A stretch of 64,000 bases of DNA from Flexibacter flexilis DSM 6793 (GCF_900112255.1 NZ_FOLE01000003.1:1-64000), one strand, 5' to 3'; positions 27,042-36,411 are shown, numbered from the stretch's first letter. A program made the numbers and translations. Notes: generated by a model not told the origin, from the sequence alone.

Positions 27042-27081
27042 AAAAAGAAACCTTGCCAAAAATCTGACAAGGTTTCTTTTT
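27042..27081 (-). terminator. Terminator of the choice-of-anchor L gene
   Basis: A 14-bp stem (27042-27055 with 27068-27081) has T-runs on the minus-strand 3' side. It lies 22 bases past the stop of the next gene. Confidence 0.85.
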
Positions 27082-27102
27082 TTAATCAATTTTAAAGAAA
27101 GG

Positions 27103-29859
27103 TTATCGCAAAATCTCTAACCAGCTTTTCACCGCGATTTTTAGTTTTGGTGAAAGGAAATGGTAGAAGTAAGTACCCGCAGGTAGATCTTTTGCTGCCC
27201 AATCGTTTTGGTAATTGCTGCTCGAATAAACTTCGTTACCCCAACGGTTGTAAACTTTAAGTGTACCGCCATAAATCAACGATTCGCCTTTTTTGTTTTT
27301 GAATTTCAGTACGTCGTTTTTGCCGTCTTTTGTATCTGGCGTAATTACGTTTACTGGGAACGGATCTTCTGGTAATACGTTGATTATTTTCACCGTTGAG
27401 TCATAACAAACCAACTGATTTTTAGTAACAAATGCTTTTAGTTTTACGGCATAAGTTGCTGGTGTTGTCATAAGGTGCGTAAAGTTAAGCGAACCTGTAA
27501 TCATTGTGTCAATTGGTGTAAGCAATGGGCTTACCGATTGGATATGCCATTCGTAAGTAGCATTGGCAGGAGCTAAATCACCTACAAAAGTAATTTCTAC
27601 AGGAGCAACCGTATCGCCAGCCACAGGCACAGAGTATGTAAAGTCTGTACTTAAAGAATCTGCTACATCTACTGTAATTGTTTTCTTTACTTCGCAAGGC
27701 CCTTTGTTTACGGTAAGTGTATAGACAGTATTTGTTTTTGGTTGGGCAAAAGTACTGTCAGAGGTTGGGCTGAATACATTTGCATCAACTTTGTTGGCAG
27801 TCCATGTATAAGTTTCAAAACCGTCAAGGTTGCCTAATTTTGGTTGAAGAGCTACTGTGTCGCCGAAGCAGATTGAAACACGCGCAGGTACAAATGAAAC
27901 AGTTGGAGGCTCTACCACATTGATATAGATGGAATCGGTAGTAGCACAACCCAATTCGTTTGTTGCTGTTACTTTAAACCAACTGCTTGCTGTTGGTGTA
28001 ACTCTAATGATAGAGTCGGTTGTAACGCTGCCGTTATAAAGGCTGTTTTTGGTTGCATCGAAACTCCATTGATAAGTAAGCGTTCCGTTGCTTGTTCGGG
28101 CGCGAGGGTTAACACATAATGGTGTGGCTTGACAAATAGAATATGCATTACCATACTGTGGATACTGTTCCAAAGAGTCTGTAGTACCACAAGTCATTGG
28201 TAGAAAATCTATTGTAGGGAATGTATAAACTTTTACTAATACAGTATCTGTTGCCCAGCATTGACTCGTACTGTCATTAACAAAAATAACATATCGAGTA
28301 TTAATCGCTGGATTAGCTAATGGAGCTTTACAAGTATCGCAGCTTAGCGTAGGGGAAACAATTGTGTCGCCTACTGCATTAAGTTCGCGCCAACGATACG
28401 TTTGTGCATATAATGTATCTGCACTTGTTTGGTTGATAAAGGTTGGTGTACCGAGGCAAACTTTTGCAGAATCAGGCTTAATGTTATAGATAAATCGCTC
28501 ACGAATTGGCATTACCAGCGAGTCTCCGCGCAAGTTGTGCGGCGGACAAAACTCTTTCATACGAAGCACTAATGTTTCATTATCGTCTTCAATTCCATCC
28601 AAAAATACTTGTACACCTACTACTACCTCATTGGCTGTGGGAGCAATTATAATAGAGTCTGGAAGCTGTTGTAGCGTGCCGCCATCAATGGAAACCAGAT
28701 AATCGCCACCATTTGCTAAGGCATCATTGATAGCTGTACCAGCTACTTGGTAACGAGCTATAATTTCTTGACCTTCAGAACCTGGAGGACGTGTAAAAGT
28801 AATTTTTCCTTCGTTACAACCTTCTATACCCATTTTGAAACGAGGATAGAAAGAAGAGGCTGTGGCTACGGCACCGTAGCTTCTCAAACTACCCGCTTCA
28901 ATGAATACCCCCGAATCGTAGATATTGTCTCCCACGTCGGCAATGGCAAAAGTAAGGGTATATGTTTGGCAAGGAATAACCTTTACCTTGGCTGTAAGTT
29001 TTACAGTAAGTCCATCATAACGAAATCTGTTAGAACGTACGGTATCCACAGGAGCATCAATGGCGGTTAGCTCTTCACTATTATTGTTTATGTAATAAGT
29101 TGGGTTCACCGCTTGGATTGTGGTTCCAGACGGTTGTACGTAGCCTGCATGTACATTATAGATAGAAACTGTATTGGTAGCAGTACTGGTTTGAGGGATA
29201 GTTGCGATATTACGAGTATTAGCAGGTAAGCCTGTTTGTGTTACGATGCCAGGTCCTTTGATGAAAAGACCAAAAACATCATTAAAACTGCCTACAAAGT
29301 TATTATACTCTTCCGAACCAAATACGTAGTTAAATGAAACAGTATCAGCCTGTGGTACAAAATCAAATTGTATCGCTACCACATCATTTAGGCCTGCCGA
29401 GCCAGAAGGCAAGATTCCAGTGAGTAAAGTATTAGCATTCATACCATTGGCATTGCCATTACCCGTAAGACCATTTGAAGTACTGGAGTTAAAGAGTGCA
29501 TTAGAGTTTCCAACTATTCCATTTAGTAGTCCACTAGTGAGAGCTGTGCCTTTTGTGATACTATTTCCTGCGCCAGGCTTTCCTATGACACCTTCAGGGG
29601 CTTTGAATGTTCCGAAAAAGGTTGAGTTGAAGTTTGTACCAGTTCCGCCGTTTCCGATATTGGTTTTTACGTTGCTGATAACTACACCTGACCCAACCAG
29701 CGATTTGACCAAAGAATCTACTAATGGGTTAGAAGCTGCACCTGTTGGAGTGTTGTTTACAGGTTTGTTTTTTATTTGTGGGAGAACTTGTGCTGTGGCA
29801 CGCTGTGTTGTCCAGACGCAGAACAGCAGCAGCAGCCAAAGAGGTAATGATTTTTTCAT
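27103..29859 (-). CDS. Choice-of-anchor L protein with type B T9SS sorting domain
   Basis: A 918-residue secreted protein. After a signal peptide (about 1-23) comes a choice-of-anchor L domain (~45-335; NPLVDSLVKSLVGSGV and VFGSEEYNNFVG), then a Calx-beta-like segment (~355-460; GGDYLVSIDGG and DGIEDDNETLVL), several Ig/PKD-like beta domains with paired Cys (~460-820), and a C-terminal CHU_C/gliding-associated domain (~835-918; LKVYNRWGNEVY and LPAGTYFYHF). The tail marks export by the type IX system and surface attachment or release. It is likely an adhesin or surface-coat protein. It is monocistronic and ends in a terminator. Confidence 0.92.
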   Translation of the reverse strand: MKKSLPLWLLLLFCVWTTQRATAQVLPQIKNKPVNNTPTGAASNPLVDSLVKSLVGSGVVISNVKTNIGNGGTGTNFNSTFFGTFKAPEGVIGKPGAGNSITKGTALTSGLLNGIVGNSNALFNSSTSNGLTGNGNANGMNANTLLTGILPSGSAGLNDVVAIQFDFVPQADTVSFNYVFGSEEYNNFVGSFNDVFGLFIKGPGIVTQTGLPANTRNIATIPQTSTATNTVSIYNVHAGYVQPSGTTIQAVNPTYYINNNSEELTAIDAPVDTVRSNRFRYDGLTVKLTAKVKVIPCQTYTLTFAIADVGDNIYDSGVFIEAGSLRSYGAVATASSFYPRFKMGIEGCNEGKITFTRPPGSEGQEIIARYQVAGTAINDALANGGDYLVSIDGGTLQQLPDSIIIAPTANEVVVGVQVFLDGIEDDNETLVLRMKEFCPPHNLRGDSLVMPIRERFIYNIKPDSAKVCLGTPTFINQTSADTLYAQTYRWRELNAVGDTIVSPTLSCDTCKAPLANPAINTRYVIFVNDSTSQCWATDTVLVKVYTFPTIDFLPMTCGTTDSLEQYPQYGNAYSICQATPLCVNPRARTSNGTLTYQWSFDATKNSLYNGSVTTDSIIRVTPTASSWFKVTATNELGCATTDSIYINVVEPPTVSFVPARVSICFGDTVALQPKLGNLDGFETYTWTANKVDANVFSPTSDSTFAQPKTNTVYTLTVNKGPCEVKKTITVDVADSLSTDFTYSVPVAGDTVAPVEITFVGDLAPANATYEWHIQSVSPLLTPIDTMITGSLNFTHLMTTPATYAVKLKAFVTKNQLVCYDSTVKIINVLPEDPFPVNVITPDTKDGKNDVLKFKNKKGESLIYGGTLKVYNRWGNEVYSSSNYQNDWAAKDLPAGTYFYHFLSPKLKIAVKSWLEILR

Positions 29860-30179
29860 AAGATAGATAATAAAAAGGATAGTTGTAAAATATAATAAGG
29901 ATTTGTACTGAAATATGTAATAATAATTATGGTGTCAAATAAATAGACTTCATTTTATAAAAAATAGAAATTATATAGCATCTTCTTTAATAGAATTTTT
30001 GCTTTATTGGGTATGAAGCTAAGTGCTTGAGCCTAAAACACAAATATAAACAAAAAAATGGTTTTTTTGCACCTTTGCGTATTTTTTAGCTACTTTTGTT
30101 TAAATCGCGTACGCTTTAGGGCATTATGCCTTCAAATATGAAGGCTGTTTTGCTCGTTTTATTATACAAATTTGGTTGT
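29860..30179. other. AT-rich divergent intergenic region
   Basis: 320 bases between the anchor-L gene and the BatA-like gene. It holds the clear plus-strand promoter at 30066-30098 and a weak minus-strand TATATTTG at 30041-30048 (no -33). A longer start at 30126 is possible for the downstream gene. Confidence 0.6.
30066..30098 (+). promoter_or_regulatory. Promoter of the BatA-like gene
   Basis: TTTG (30066-30069), 21 bases, then TACTTTTG (30091-30098): an exact match to the Bacteroidota promoter. It is 82 bases before the chosen start. Confidence 0.7.
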
Positions 30180-32213
30180 ATGAATTTTTTATATCCTTCG
30201 TTTTTGTGGGCTTTGGCGGCTTTGGCCATACCTGTTATTATTCATTTATTTAATTTTCAACGCCCCAAAAAAGTTCTGTTCACTAACGTTCGCTTTTTGA
30301 AGAGCGTAAAAGAGGCCACCAACTCCGCCCGACAGCTTCGCCAATGGCTTATTTTGCTCATGCGTTTGCTTTTTGTGGCTTGCGTGGTGCTGGCTTTTGC
30401 CCAACCGTTTTTGGCAAGCAAAAACTCAAATGTAGCCACACAAGGCCGCATGGCCGTTTCTGCGTACATTGATAATTCGTATAGTATGCAATCCGAAACG
30501 CAACAAGGCCAAGCCCTCGATGCCGCTGCCGCGCGTTGGGAAACATTGCTTTCGGCTTATCCCCAAAATACCCAATTCCATTTGCTGACCAACGATTTTG
30601 ATGGTAAAAGCCAGTATTTTGTCAATGCCGACAAAATGCATGAACGCATTGCCGAAATAAAATTGTCTAATCATTACCGCGATTTGGCCTCTATCAACAA
30701 CCGCCAAAACAGTGCTTATGAGGCTTTGCCTTCAGCGGGAACAAAGGAAATTTTTTGGTTTTCAGACTTTCAGCGCAGCACCGCTGGCGACTTGTCCAAG
30801 CTCGAATTTGATTCTACCAAACAATATTATATAGTGCCTGTGCAAGCTCCCCAAACCGCTAATGTTTACATAGATTCGGTTTGGTTGGAAACGCCATTTG
30901 TACGCGCCAACGAAAATAACCAACTCAAAGTCAGGGTGTTTAATGCGGGAGATAAAGCCATCAGCAATTTGCCGTTGCGCTTGTTTATCGACGAAGTGCA
31001 GGTAAGTACATCGGCCATTAACTTAGAGCTGCAAGCCGCCGCCACTACGCAGTTTTCGTTTACCATTAGCAGCGAAGCCGCCCACAAAGCGCGTATTAGC
31101 CTCAACGATTTGCCTGTTACTTTCGATAATGAATATTATTTTGTCCTGAAAGGTGCGCCGCGCATGAAAGTAATGCACATTTTCGGCGAGTCCACACCTT
31201 ATATAAAAGCGGTTTTTGCCAATAACAAACTGTTCGATACGCAGCATTTTAGCCAAAATAACATTCGTTACGATGCTTTCGCGCAAGCTGATTTAGTGAT
31301 TCTGGACGGGTTGCCGAGCATAGATGCAGGCTTGGCCGACGCGCTGCAAAAATGCCTTCGTCGTGGTCAAAGTATCGCGTTGTTTCCGTCGGCAAAAGCC
31401 AATGCAGAAAGTTATAAAAGTTTGTTTACCAATAAATTAGCTTCGGTACTTTTGCAGCAAGCCACCGATACCGCGCGTCAAGCCTTACAAATGCCCGATG
31501 CCCGAAATCCGTTTTTTGAAGGCGTGTTTGAGTCGGCGGCAGCCAGTACAGGAATGCCGCAAGTGAAACCTTCGTTGGCGTGGAGTGGTTCGGGTGTGCC
31601 TTTACTCAAATACAAAAATGGCAATGCGTTTTTGAGTGTTTGGAAAAATGGCCAAAGCAAATTTTACTTGTGCGCCGCGCCACTGGACAAAACCAATCAG
31701 GATTTTGCCCAACACGCGTTTTTCGTGCCTGTTATGTATCGCATGGCGATTCTGAGCCTGCGCAATACCGAACCGCTAGCCTTTTCGTTTCAGCAACCAA
31801 GCATAGAATTGGCGGTGGATACGGTGCTGGCCGACCAAGTTTTTACACTCGAAAAAGACAAAACAAAAGTAATTCCGTCGCAACGTGTGGCCGACAAAAA
31901 ATTGTTGTTGGAACTGCCAAAATCCGAAATGGAATCGGGTTATTATGACTTGAAAATCAATAATAAAACAGTTAAAACCATCGCTTTGAATTACGGAAAA
32001 TCCGAGTCGCGAATGGCCTATTATTCTTCCGAACAATTACGCGAAATGTTTTCGGCGCATCGCAACGTAAAAGTGTTTGATACGGTTGATAAACAAAATA
32101 TTACCGACGAGTTTCGCGCCAAAAACATTGGCCAACCGCTTTGGCAATATGCTGTTATGTTGGCTTTAGTTTTCTTGTTGGGCGAAGTGCTGATTATTCG
32201 TTTTTGGAAATAA
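30180..32213 (+). CDS. BatA-domain membrane protein with VWA-like region
   Basis: A 677-residue membrane protein with the N-terminal BatA/aerotolerance domain: MNFLYPSFLWALAALAIPVI forms the first membrane segment, then HLFNFQRPKKVLFTNVRFLK, and a second segment near residues 57-75. A VWA-like region follows with YIDNSYSM near 98, and a last membrane segment lies at the C-terminus (LALVFLLGEVLIIRF). Such proteins occur across Bacteroidota, often near MoxR/Bat genes; their exact task is unproven. A start at 30126 would add 18 residues; 30180 gives the normal family N-terminus. It is followed by gldD. Confidence 0.88.
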   Translation: MNFLYPSFLWALAALAIPVIIHLFNFQRPKKVLFTNVRFLKSVKEATNSARQLRQWLILLMRLLFVACVVLAFAQPFLASKNSNVATQGRMAVSAYIDNSYSMQSETQQGQALDAAAARWETLLSAYPQNTQFHLLTNDFDGKSQYFVNADKMHERIAEIKLSNHYRDLASINNRQNSAYEALPSAGTKEIFWFSDFQRSTAGDLSKLEFDSTKQYYIVPVQAPQTANVYIDSVWLETPFVRANENNQLKVRVFNAGDKAISNLPLRLFIDEVQVSTSAINLELQAAATTQFSFTISSEAAHKARISLNDLPVTFDNEYYFVLKGAPRMKVMHIFGESTPYIKAVFANNKLFDTQHFSQNNIRYDAFAQADLVILDGLPSIDAGLADALQKCLRRGQSIALFPSAKANAESYKSLFTNKLASVLLQQATDTARQALQMPDARNPFFEGVFESAAASTGMPQVKPSLAWSGSGVPLLKYKNGNAFLSVWKNGQSKFYLCAAPLDKTNQDFAQHAFFVPVMYRMAILSLRNTEPLAFSFQQPSIELAVDTVLADQVFTLEKDKTKVIPSQRVADKKLLLELPKSEMESGYYDLKINNKTVKTIALNYGKSESRMAYYSSEQLREMFSAHRNVKVFDTVDKQNITDEFRAKNIGQPLWQYAVMLALVFLLGEVLIIRFWK

Positions 32214-32220
32214 ATTGCGT

Positions 32221-32228
32221 TACTTTTG
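32221..32228 (+). promoter_or_regulatory. Possible gldD -7 element
   Basis: TACTTTTG fits TAnnTTTG just after the BatA-like stop and 35 bases before the gldD ATG. A TTCG lies at the -33 position instead of TTTG, so it is moderate evidence. Confidence 0.4.
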
Positions 32229-32262
32229 GCTTCGTTTTGGGCTGAAATTCTGAACAAAAATT

Positions 32263-32868
32263 ATGAAAAAGAATCATTTTTATATTGTAAATATATTGAT
32301 AATGAGTGTGTTGGTGTTGGCCAGTTGTGGCGGTGGCGAATACGTGCCCAAGCCCAAAGGCTACAACCGCATAGACTTGCCCGCGCACGAATACCAAGCA
32401 TTTCCGTTGGCGGATTATCCCTACAGTTTTGAATATTCTAAACACGCAAAAGTAGTCGTGGATTCGGGGCGTTTGGCCGAGCCGTATTGGATAGATGTTA
32501 GTTATCCACAGTTTGACGCAAATGTGGAAATTACTTATAAACCATTGAATCACAATACTAAAAAGCTCTATGAGCTGATAGAAGATTCGCGCAAATTGGT
32601 TTCTAAACACCAAATTAAGGCCTATTCGATTGAAGAATATGTGGAAAAAACTAAAAGCGGGAGTAAGGCTTATTCATTTGTGTTGAGTGGCCAAGTGCCG
32701 AGCCAATACCAATTTTATGTAACAGACAGTGTCAATCATTTTTTAAGAGGCGCATTGTATTTTCGCACCGCTACTCAAAATGATTCTTTAGCTCCTGTCA
32801 TTGAATTTATTTCTGAAGATATGCAACATTTGTTTTCTACGCTGGAATGGCGCAACAAGAAAAAATAA
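32263..32868 (+). CDS. gldD: Gliding motility lipoprotein GldD
   Basis: A 201-residue predicted lipoprotein (signal peptide ending LASC, Cys22) matching GldD: VPKPKGYNRIDLPAHEYQ early, then YPYSFEYSKHAKV and PYWIDVSYPQF, and YFRTATQNDSLAPVIEF near the end. GldD is required for gliding and chitin use in Flavobacterium johnsoniae and is thought to support the T9SS/gliding machinery at the envelope. It lies 49 bases after the BatA-like gene and ends in a terminator. Confidence 0.9.
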   Translation: MKKNHFYIVNILIMSVLVLASCGGGEYVPKPKGYNRIDLPAHEYQAFPLADYPYSFEYSKHAKVVVDSGRLAEPYWIDVSYPQFDANVEITYKPLNHNTKKLYELIEDSRKLVSKHQIKAYSIEEYVEKTKSGSKAYSFVLSGQVPSQYQFYVTDSVNHFLRGALYFRTATQNDSLAPVIEFISEDMQHLFSTLEWRNKKK

Positions 32869-32876
32869 CACGCACG

Positions 32877-32902
32877 AAGGCTTACCAAAAACGGTAAGCC
32901 TT
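32877..32902 (+). terminator. Terminator after gldD
   Basis: AAGGCTTACC (32877-32886) pairs with GGTAAGCCTT (32893-32902), followed by TTATTTTTT. Confidence 0.82.
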
Positions 32903-32983
32903 TATTTTTTGCTAAAACACTTGTGTCGTCTTTCGAGTTAAGACTTTTGTAGAAAAAATTTCTTAGAACAATAGACACTCAAA

Positions 32984-34288
32984 ATGCCTACTATTTTTTG
33001 GTTTCGTCGGGACTTGCGCCTTACCGACAACGCGGGTTTATATTATGCGTTACGCGAAAAACGGCCAGTCATCTCCGTTTTTATCTTTGATACCACCATT
33101 CTGGACGCGCTTACCGACCGCGACGACCGCCGCGTAAGTTTTATTTATCAGGCCATTGAGCAACTCAAACACGATTTGGAGCAACTCGGCTCAAGTTTGG
33201 ACGTGCGTTATGGTAATCCTGTGGAATTGTTACCAAAATTAGTTACACAATATCAAGCCAAAGCGGTATTTGCCAATCACGACTACGAACCTGCTGCCAT
33301 CAGCCGAGACGGCCAAGTAGCCGACGCGTTGCAAACCCAAAACGTGGCGTTTAGAACCTACAAAGACCAAGTCATTTTTGAAAAAAGCGAGGTACTGACA
33401 GCCGCCCAAACGCCTTATTCGGTTTTTACGCCATACAGCCGCGCTTGGAAACACAAACTTTCTGATTTTTACCTAAAACCATATCCCACCGAACGGTATT
33501 TTGGGCATTTGCTGCGCTGCGCACCTTTGCCGCTTTTGCGTTTGGAAGAAATGAATTTCAAGCCCAATTTTACGGATTTGCCGCCCGCGCAAGTGTCTGA
33601 AGATTTATTGAAAAATTATGCCGAAAAACGAGATTTTCCAGCGCAAGAAGCTACTTCGCGCCTCAGCGTACATTTGCGTTTCGGAACGGTAAGTATTCGG
33701 GAAATGGTAGACAAAGCCCTGCAAACCAGCGAAATATGGCTTAATGAATTGATTTGGCGAGAATTTTACATGATGATTCTGTTCCATTATCCGCACGTGG
33801 TGGGCAAGGCTTTTCGGCCTGCTTACGACCGCATCGTTTGGCGCAACAACGAGGCCGAATTTGCGCGTTGGCGTGCGGGACAAACGGGCTATCCGATAGT
33901 AGATGCGGGAATGCGCCAACTCAACGAAACGGGTTTTATGCACAATCGTGTTCGGATGATTACGGCCAGTTTTTTGGTCAAACATTTGCTCATAGATTGG
34001 CGATGGGGCGAGGCATATTTTGCCCAAAAACTCATAGATTTTGAATTGGCTTCCAACAATGGCGGTTGGCAATGGGCGGCCAGTAGCGGCTGCGATGCCG
34101 TGCCGTATTTTCGGATTTTTAATCCTGCCCTACAAACCCAAAAGTTTGACCCACAAGGCGTTTACATTCGACGTTGGGTTTCGGAAATTGATAAAATTGG
34201 CCAATATCCGCGCCCGATGGTCGTACACGAACAGGCCAGAGCGCGAGTGTTGGCCGCCTACAAAACAGCTCTGAAAGGGGAGGAGTAG
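32984..34288 (+). CDS. phrB: Deoxyribodipyrimidine photolyase (class I cryptochrome/photolyase)
   Basis: A 434-residue cytosolic flavoprotein of the photolyase/cryptochrome family. The N-terminal antenna-binding Rossmann domain starts FWFRRDLRLTDNAGL; the FAD domain shows SRLSVHLRFGTVS, ELIWREFYMMILFHYP, WRAGQTGYPIVDAGMRQL, NRVRMITASFLVKHL and NNGGWQWAASSGCD. These match class I CPD photolyases, which use blue light to split cyclobutane pyrimidine dimers. A cryptochrome-like sensory role cannot be ruled out from sequence, but the repair set is complete. It is monocistronic. Confidence 0.93.
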   Translation: MPTIFWFRRDLRLTDNAGLYYALREKRPVISVFIFDTTILDALTDRDDRRVSFIYQAIEQLKHDLEQLGSSLDVRYGNPVELLPKLVTQYQAKAVFANHDYEPAAISRDGQVADALQTQNVAFRTYKDQVIFEKSEVLTAAQTPYSVFTPYSRAWKHKLSDFYLKPYPTERYFGHLLRCAPLPLLRLEEMNFKPNFTDLPPAQVSEDLLKNYAEKRDFPAQEATSRLSVHLRFGTVSIREMVDKALQTSEIWLNELIWREFYMMILFHYPHVVGKAFRPAYDRIVWRNNEAEFARWRAGQTGYPIVDAGMRQLNETGFMHNRVRMITASFLVKHLLIDWRWGEAYFAQKLIDFELASNNGGWQWAASSGCDAVPYFRIFNPALQTQKFDPQGVYIRRWVSEIDKIGQYPRPMVVHEQARARVLAAYKTALKGEE

Positions 34289-34380
34289 AGACGCAATGCT
34301 ATACGTATCAATTAAGTTGTATATAAAAGATAAAATTATTTTATTTGCTTAAAATTTATTTATAACAAAACTTTTAACGA

Positions 34381-34797
34381 ATGAAAATTTGGCTTGTAAA
34401 CACTAATAGTAATGCAGATAATGGAAATCCAAATGGATTTAAATTTATGCTTAGACAAAACAGAGTATCAGCATTTTATGACAGAAAAGATACTATTGAT
34501 AAAATTATGGTAGGGGATTTAGTTCTGTTATATCATAATCAGAATAGAATTATTGCAGCGGGTTTTGCCCTTGGTAATATGCTTCATGACTTTGAAGAGG
34601 TAAAATCAATAGAACATTCAGTGGATGTTAATTGGATTTGGAAAGCTGTATTTGATGAGAATTATAACCCTGTTAATTTTATTGATAGAAATGATTTGTC
34701 AATAACCACGGTCATGTCCACAGTGAATAATGTAACCAGTCAGGTTAATGGAACGAAACTTCTGGAGCTAATCGGCCAGAGACAACGTTTTTTATAA
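34381..34797 (+). CDS. Small EVE/PUA-like protein, AT-rich, unknown
   Basis: A 138-residue cytosolic protein. The opening IWLVNTN, MLRQNRVSAFYDRKDTIDKI and the block VGDLVLLYHNQNRIIAAGF resemble EVE/PUA-fold domains, which read modified bases and occur alone or as specificity domains of modification-dependent restriction enzymes. The match is from pattern only. Its codons are far richer in A/T than the photolyase before it and the lactonase after it, suggesting recent arrival. No restriction or toxin gene adjoins it. It ends 9 bases before a 50-bp perfect palindrome. Confidence 0.65.
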   Translation: MKIWLVNTNSNADNGNPNGFKFMLRQNRVSAFYDRKDTIDKIMVGDLVLLYHNQNRIIAAGFALGNMLHDFEEVKSIEHSVDVNWIWKAVFDENYNPVNFIDRNDLSITTVMSTVNNVTSQVNGTKLLELIGQRQRFL

Positions 34798-34805
34798 TAG
34801 TAGAT

Positions 34806-34855
34806 AAATCAATTCGATAGATACGCACGGCCGTGCGTATCTATCGAATTGATTT
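34806..34855. repeat. 50-bp perfect palindrome, likely bidirectional terminator
   Basis: The 25 bases at 34806-34830 are exactly complementary to 34831-34855, with no spacer; the centre is ATACGCACGG/CCGTGCGTAT. It lies between two convergent genes and ends within the lactonase stop, so it can fold on both transcripts as a terminator, although T-runs are short. The centre resembles the caps of the repeat array at 10432-10769. Confidence 0.85.
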
Positions 34856-35967
34856 TATTGTTCCACAAACACCAAACACACAGGCGAACAGAGTTCTATT
34901 TTTTTGTTGGTTGGCTCAAGTAAGCCAGTTTCTTTGTCGCGCTTAAAAATTATAATGTCGTTGGAATATTGGTGCGCTACCAAAATCAAATTTTCGTCGG
35001 GCGAAAACGTAAAATTACGAGGCCAATTGCCGCCCGTTTTTTGCTCATTGATTTTGGTAATTTGGCCGTTGGCGGGGTTTACTTTGAACGTGGCGATGCT
35101 GTTGCCTGCACCTCTATTTGTGGCGTACAAATAGCGTCCGTCGGCGGAAAGATGAATGTCGGCGGCACTGATTTCACCCGAAAAATCGGCGGCTAACATA
35201 TTGGTTTCTTGCACCAAAGAGAGTTGTCCATTTTCAAAATGCAGCACCGAAAGACTGCCGTCCAGTTCTTGAAGCAAATAAATCGTTTTGCCGTCGGGCG
35301 ACATGGCCAAATGGCGCGGTCCGCTTCCTGCTTTCAGGTCGTAGGCTTGCGCAAAAGTAAGCGTTTGTGTTCCGCCGTCGGGGTTGTAGCGATACACATA
35401 AATTTTATCCAGTCCCAAATCATTTACCAACAAATATTGGTGGTCTTGGCTGAAATGCACCATGTGAACGTGTGCGCTTTCTTGGCGTTTGGGATTGTGG
35501 CCTTTGCCTTTGTGCCGCACGATTTGTTTGGCGGTTTTGAGCTTGCCCGTTTTGGTTTTTTCAAATACGGCGATGCTTCCGCCCGTATAATTGGCTACGA
35601 TTACGTTTTTCTCGTCGTTGATGATGTGGCAAGGGTCTGCGCCTTCGGCGGCCACTTTGTTCAGGAACTTGATTTGCGTATTGTCCAAACTGAAAGCACT
35701 CACGTAACTTTCCGCGCCGTTTTCGTTGGTGGCATAAATGCGTTTTTTGTCGGCAGAAACGGTTAGGTAACTCGGATTCTGTACTTTTTGGGTATGGCTT
35801 TTGAGTTTGGCTTCAAAGTTTTGGGTGTCAAAATCAAAAACATAAATGCCTTCGCTGGCGCAAGCGTTGGTATAAGTGCCTACTACCAAATCGTAATGGT
35901 GTGGCTGTTGGGCAAAGCTGCCGAAGCTACTCAGCCCGACAAGGGCGGCTAATAATGTACGTTTCAT
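34855..35967 (-). CDS. Secreted lactonase-family beta-propeller protein
   Basis: A 370-residue protein with a signal peptide (about 1-19, ending SFAQ) and a seven-bladed propeller of the YbhE/6-phosphogluconolactonase type: VVGTYTNACASEGIYVFDFD, PSYLTVSADKKRIYATNE, GSGPRHLAMSPDGKTIYLLQE, GGNWPRNFTFSPDENLILVAHQ. Each blade carries the typical S-P/A-D-G/K pattern. Secreted members may act on extracellular lactones rather than on 6-phosphogluconolactone, which is cytosolic, so the substrate is open. The gene is monocistronic, with palindromes on both sides (34806-34855 and 36016-36036). Confidence 0.88.
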   Translation of the reverse strand: MKRTLLAALVGLSSFGSFAQQPHHYDLVVGTYTNACASEGIYVFDFDTQNFEAKLKSHTQKVQNPSYLTVSADKKRIYATNENGAESYVSAFSLDNTQIKFLNKVAAEGADPCHIINDEKNVIVANYTGGSIAVFEKTKTGKLKTAKQIVRHKGKGHNPKRQESAHVHMVHFSQDHQYLLVNDLGLDKIYVYRYNPDGGTQTLTFAQAYDLKAGSGPRHLAMSPDGKTIYLLQELDGSLSVLHFENGQLSLVQETNMLAADFSGEISAADIHLSADGRYLYATNRGAGNSIATFKVNPANGQITKINEQKTGGNWPRNFTFSPDENLILVAHQYSNDIIIFKRDKETGLLEPTNKKIELCSPVCLVFVEQ

Positions 35968-36015
35968 AGGGTTTTTGATAATAAAAAAAATAGTGCATTG
36001 TGTTAAAAAAATATC

Positions 36016-36036
36016 CTACAACGCCGCGGCGCGTAG
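36016..36036. promoter_or_regulatory. GC-rich imperfect palindrome
   Basis: CTAC and GTAG flank the perfect palindrome CGCCGCGGCG, unusually GC-rich for an intergenic region. It lies 49 bases upstream of the lactonase start and could be its operator. Confidence 0.35.
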
Positions 36037-36097
36037 AGAATTTGCAAAGCACTCAAAAAGTATCCAAATACGCTAATTTAAGGGCTGATAGGCTTTA

Positions 36098-36105
36098 TAT
36101 CTTTG
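36098..36105 (+). promoter_or_regulatory. Possible -7 element of the ECF sigma gene
   Basis: TATCTTTG fits TAnnTTTG, but there is no clear -33 TTTG. The leader would be about 300 nt to the chosen ATG. Confidence 0.4.
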
Positions 36106-36411
36106 TACGGTAATATATTAAACTTATATTAAATGTGGGTGCTCATGGGCAACTTTGGCAACGTATTTGCATAATTGTACATACATTTATTTGGGTTAAA
36201 TGCGTTTTATATAAAATGCTGTAAAACAAATGCTTAATAAGGTGCGCGAAGCCTCGCACAATGACAGAAGTATTTGAGGCTGCTATTTTGTCAGTGTCGT
36301 ATTGGCGGGCAAATGAATGTGCTAACCACTTGGAAACATCAGGAAAAGCACTTACTTTGCTTTATCCTTCGACCACATCAAAAAAATGAAAACATAAAAT
36401 CTTTTGTACCA

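Larger units (their letters stand above)
35968..36411. other. Divergent intergenic region, lactonase / ECF sigma factor
   Basis: 444 bases. It holds an imperfect GC-rich palindrome (36016-36036), a likely sigma-factor promoter element (36098-36105) and a long sigma-factor leader. A possible upstream start at 36274 would extend the sigma factor by 46 residues with no family likeness. Confidence 0.6.
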
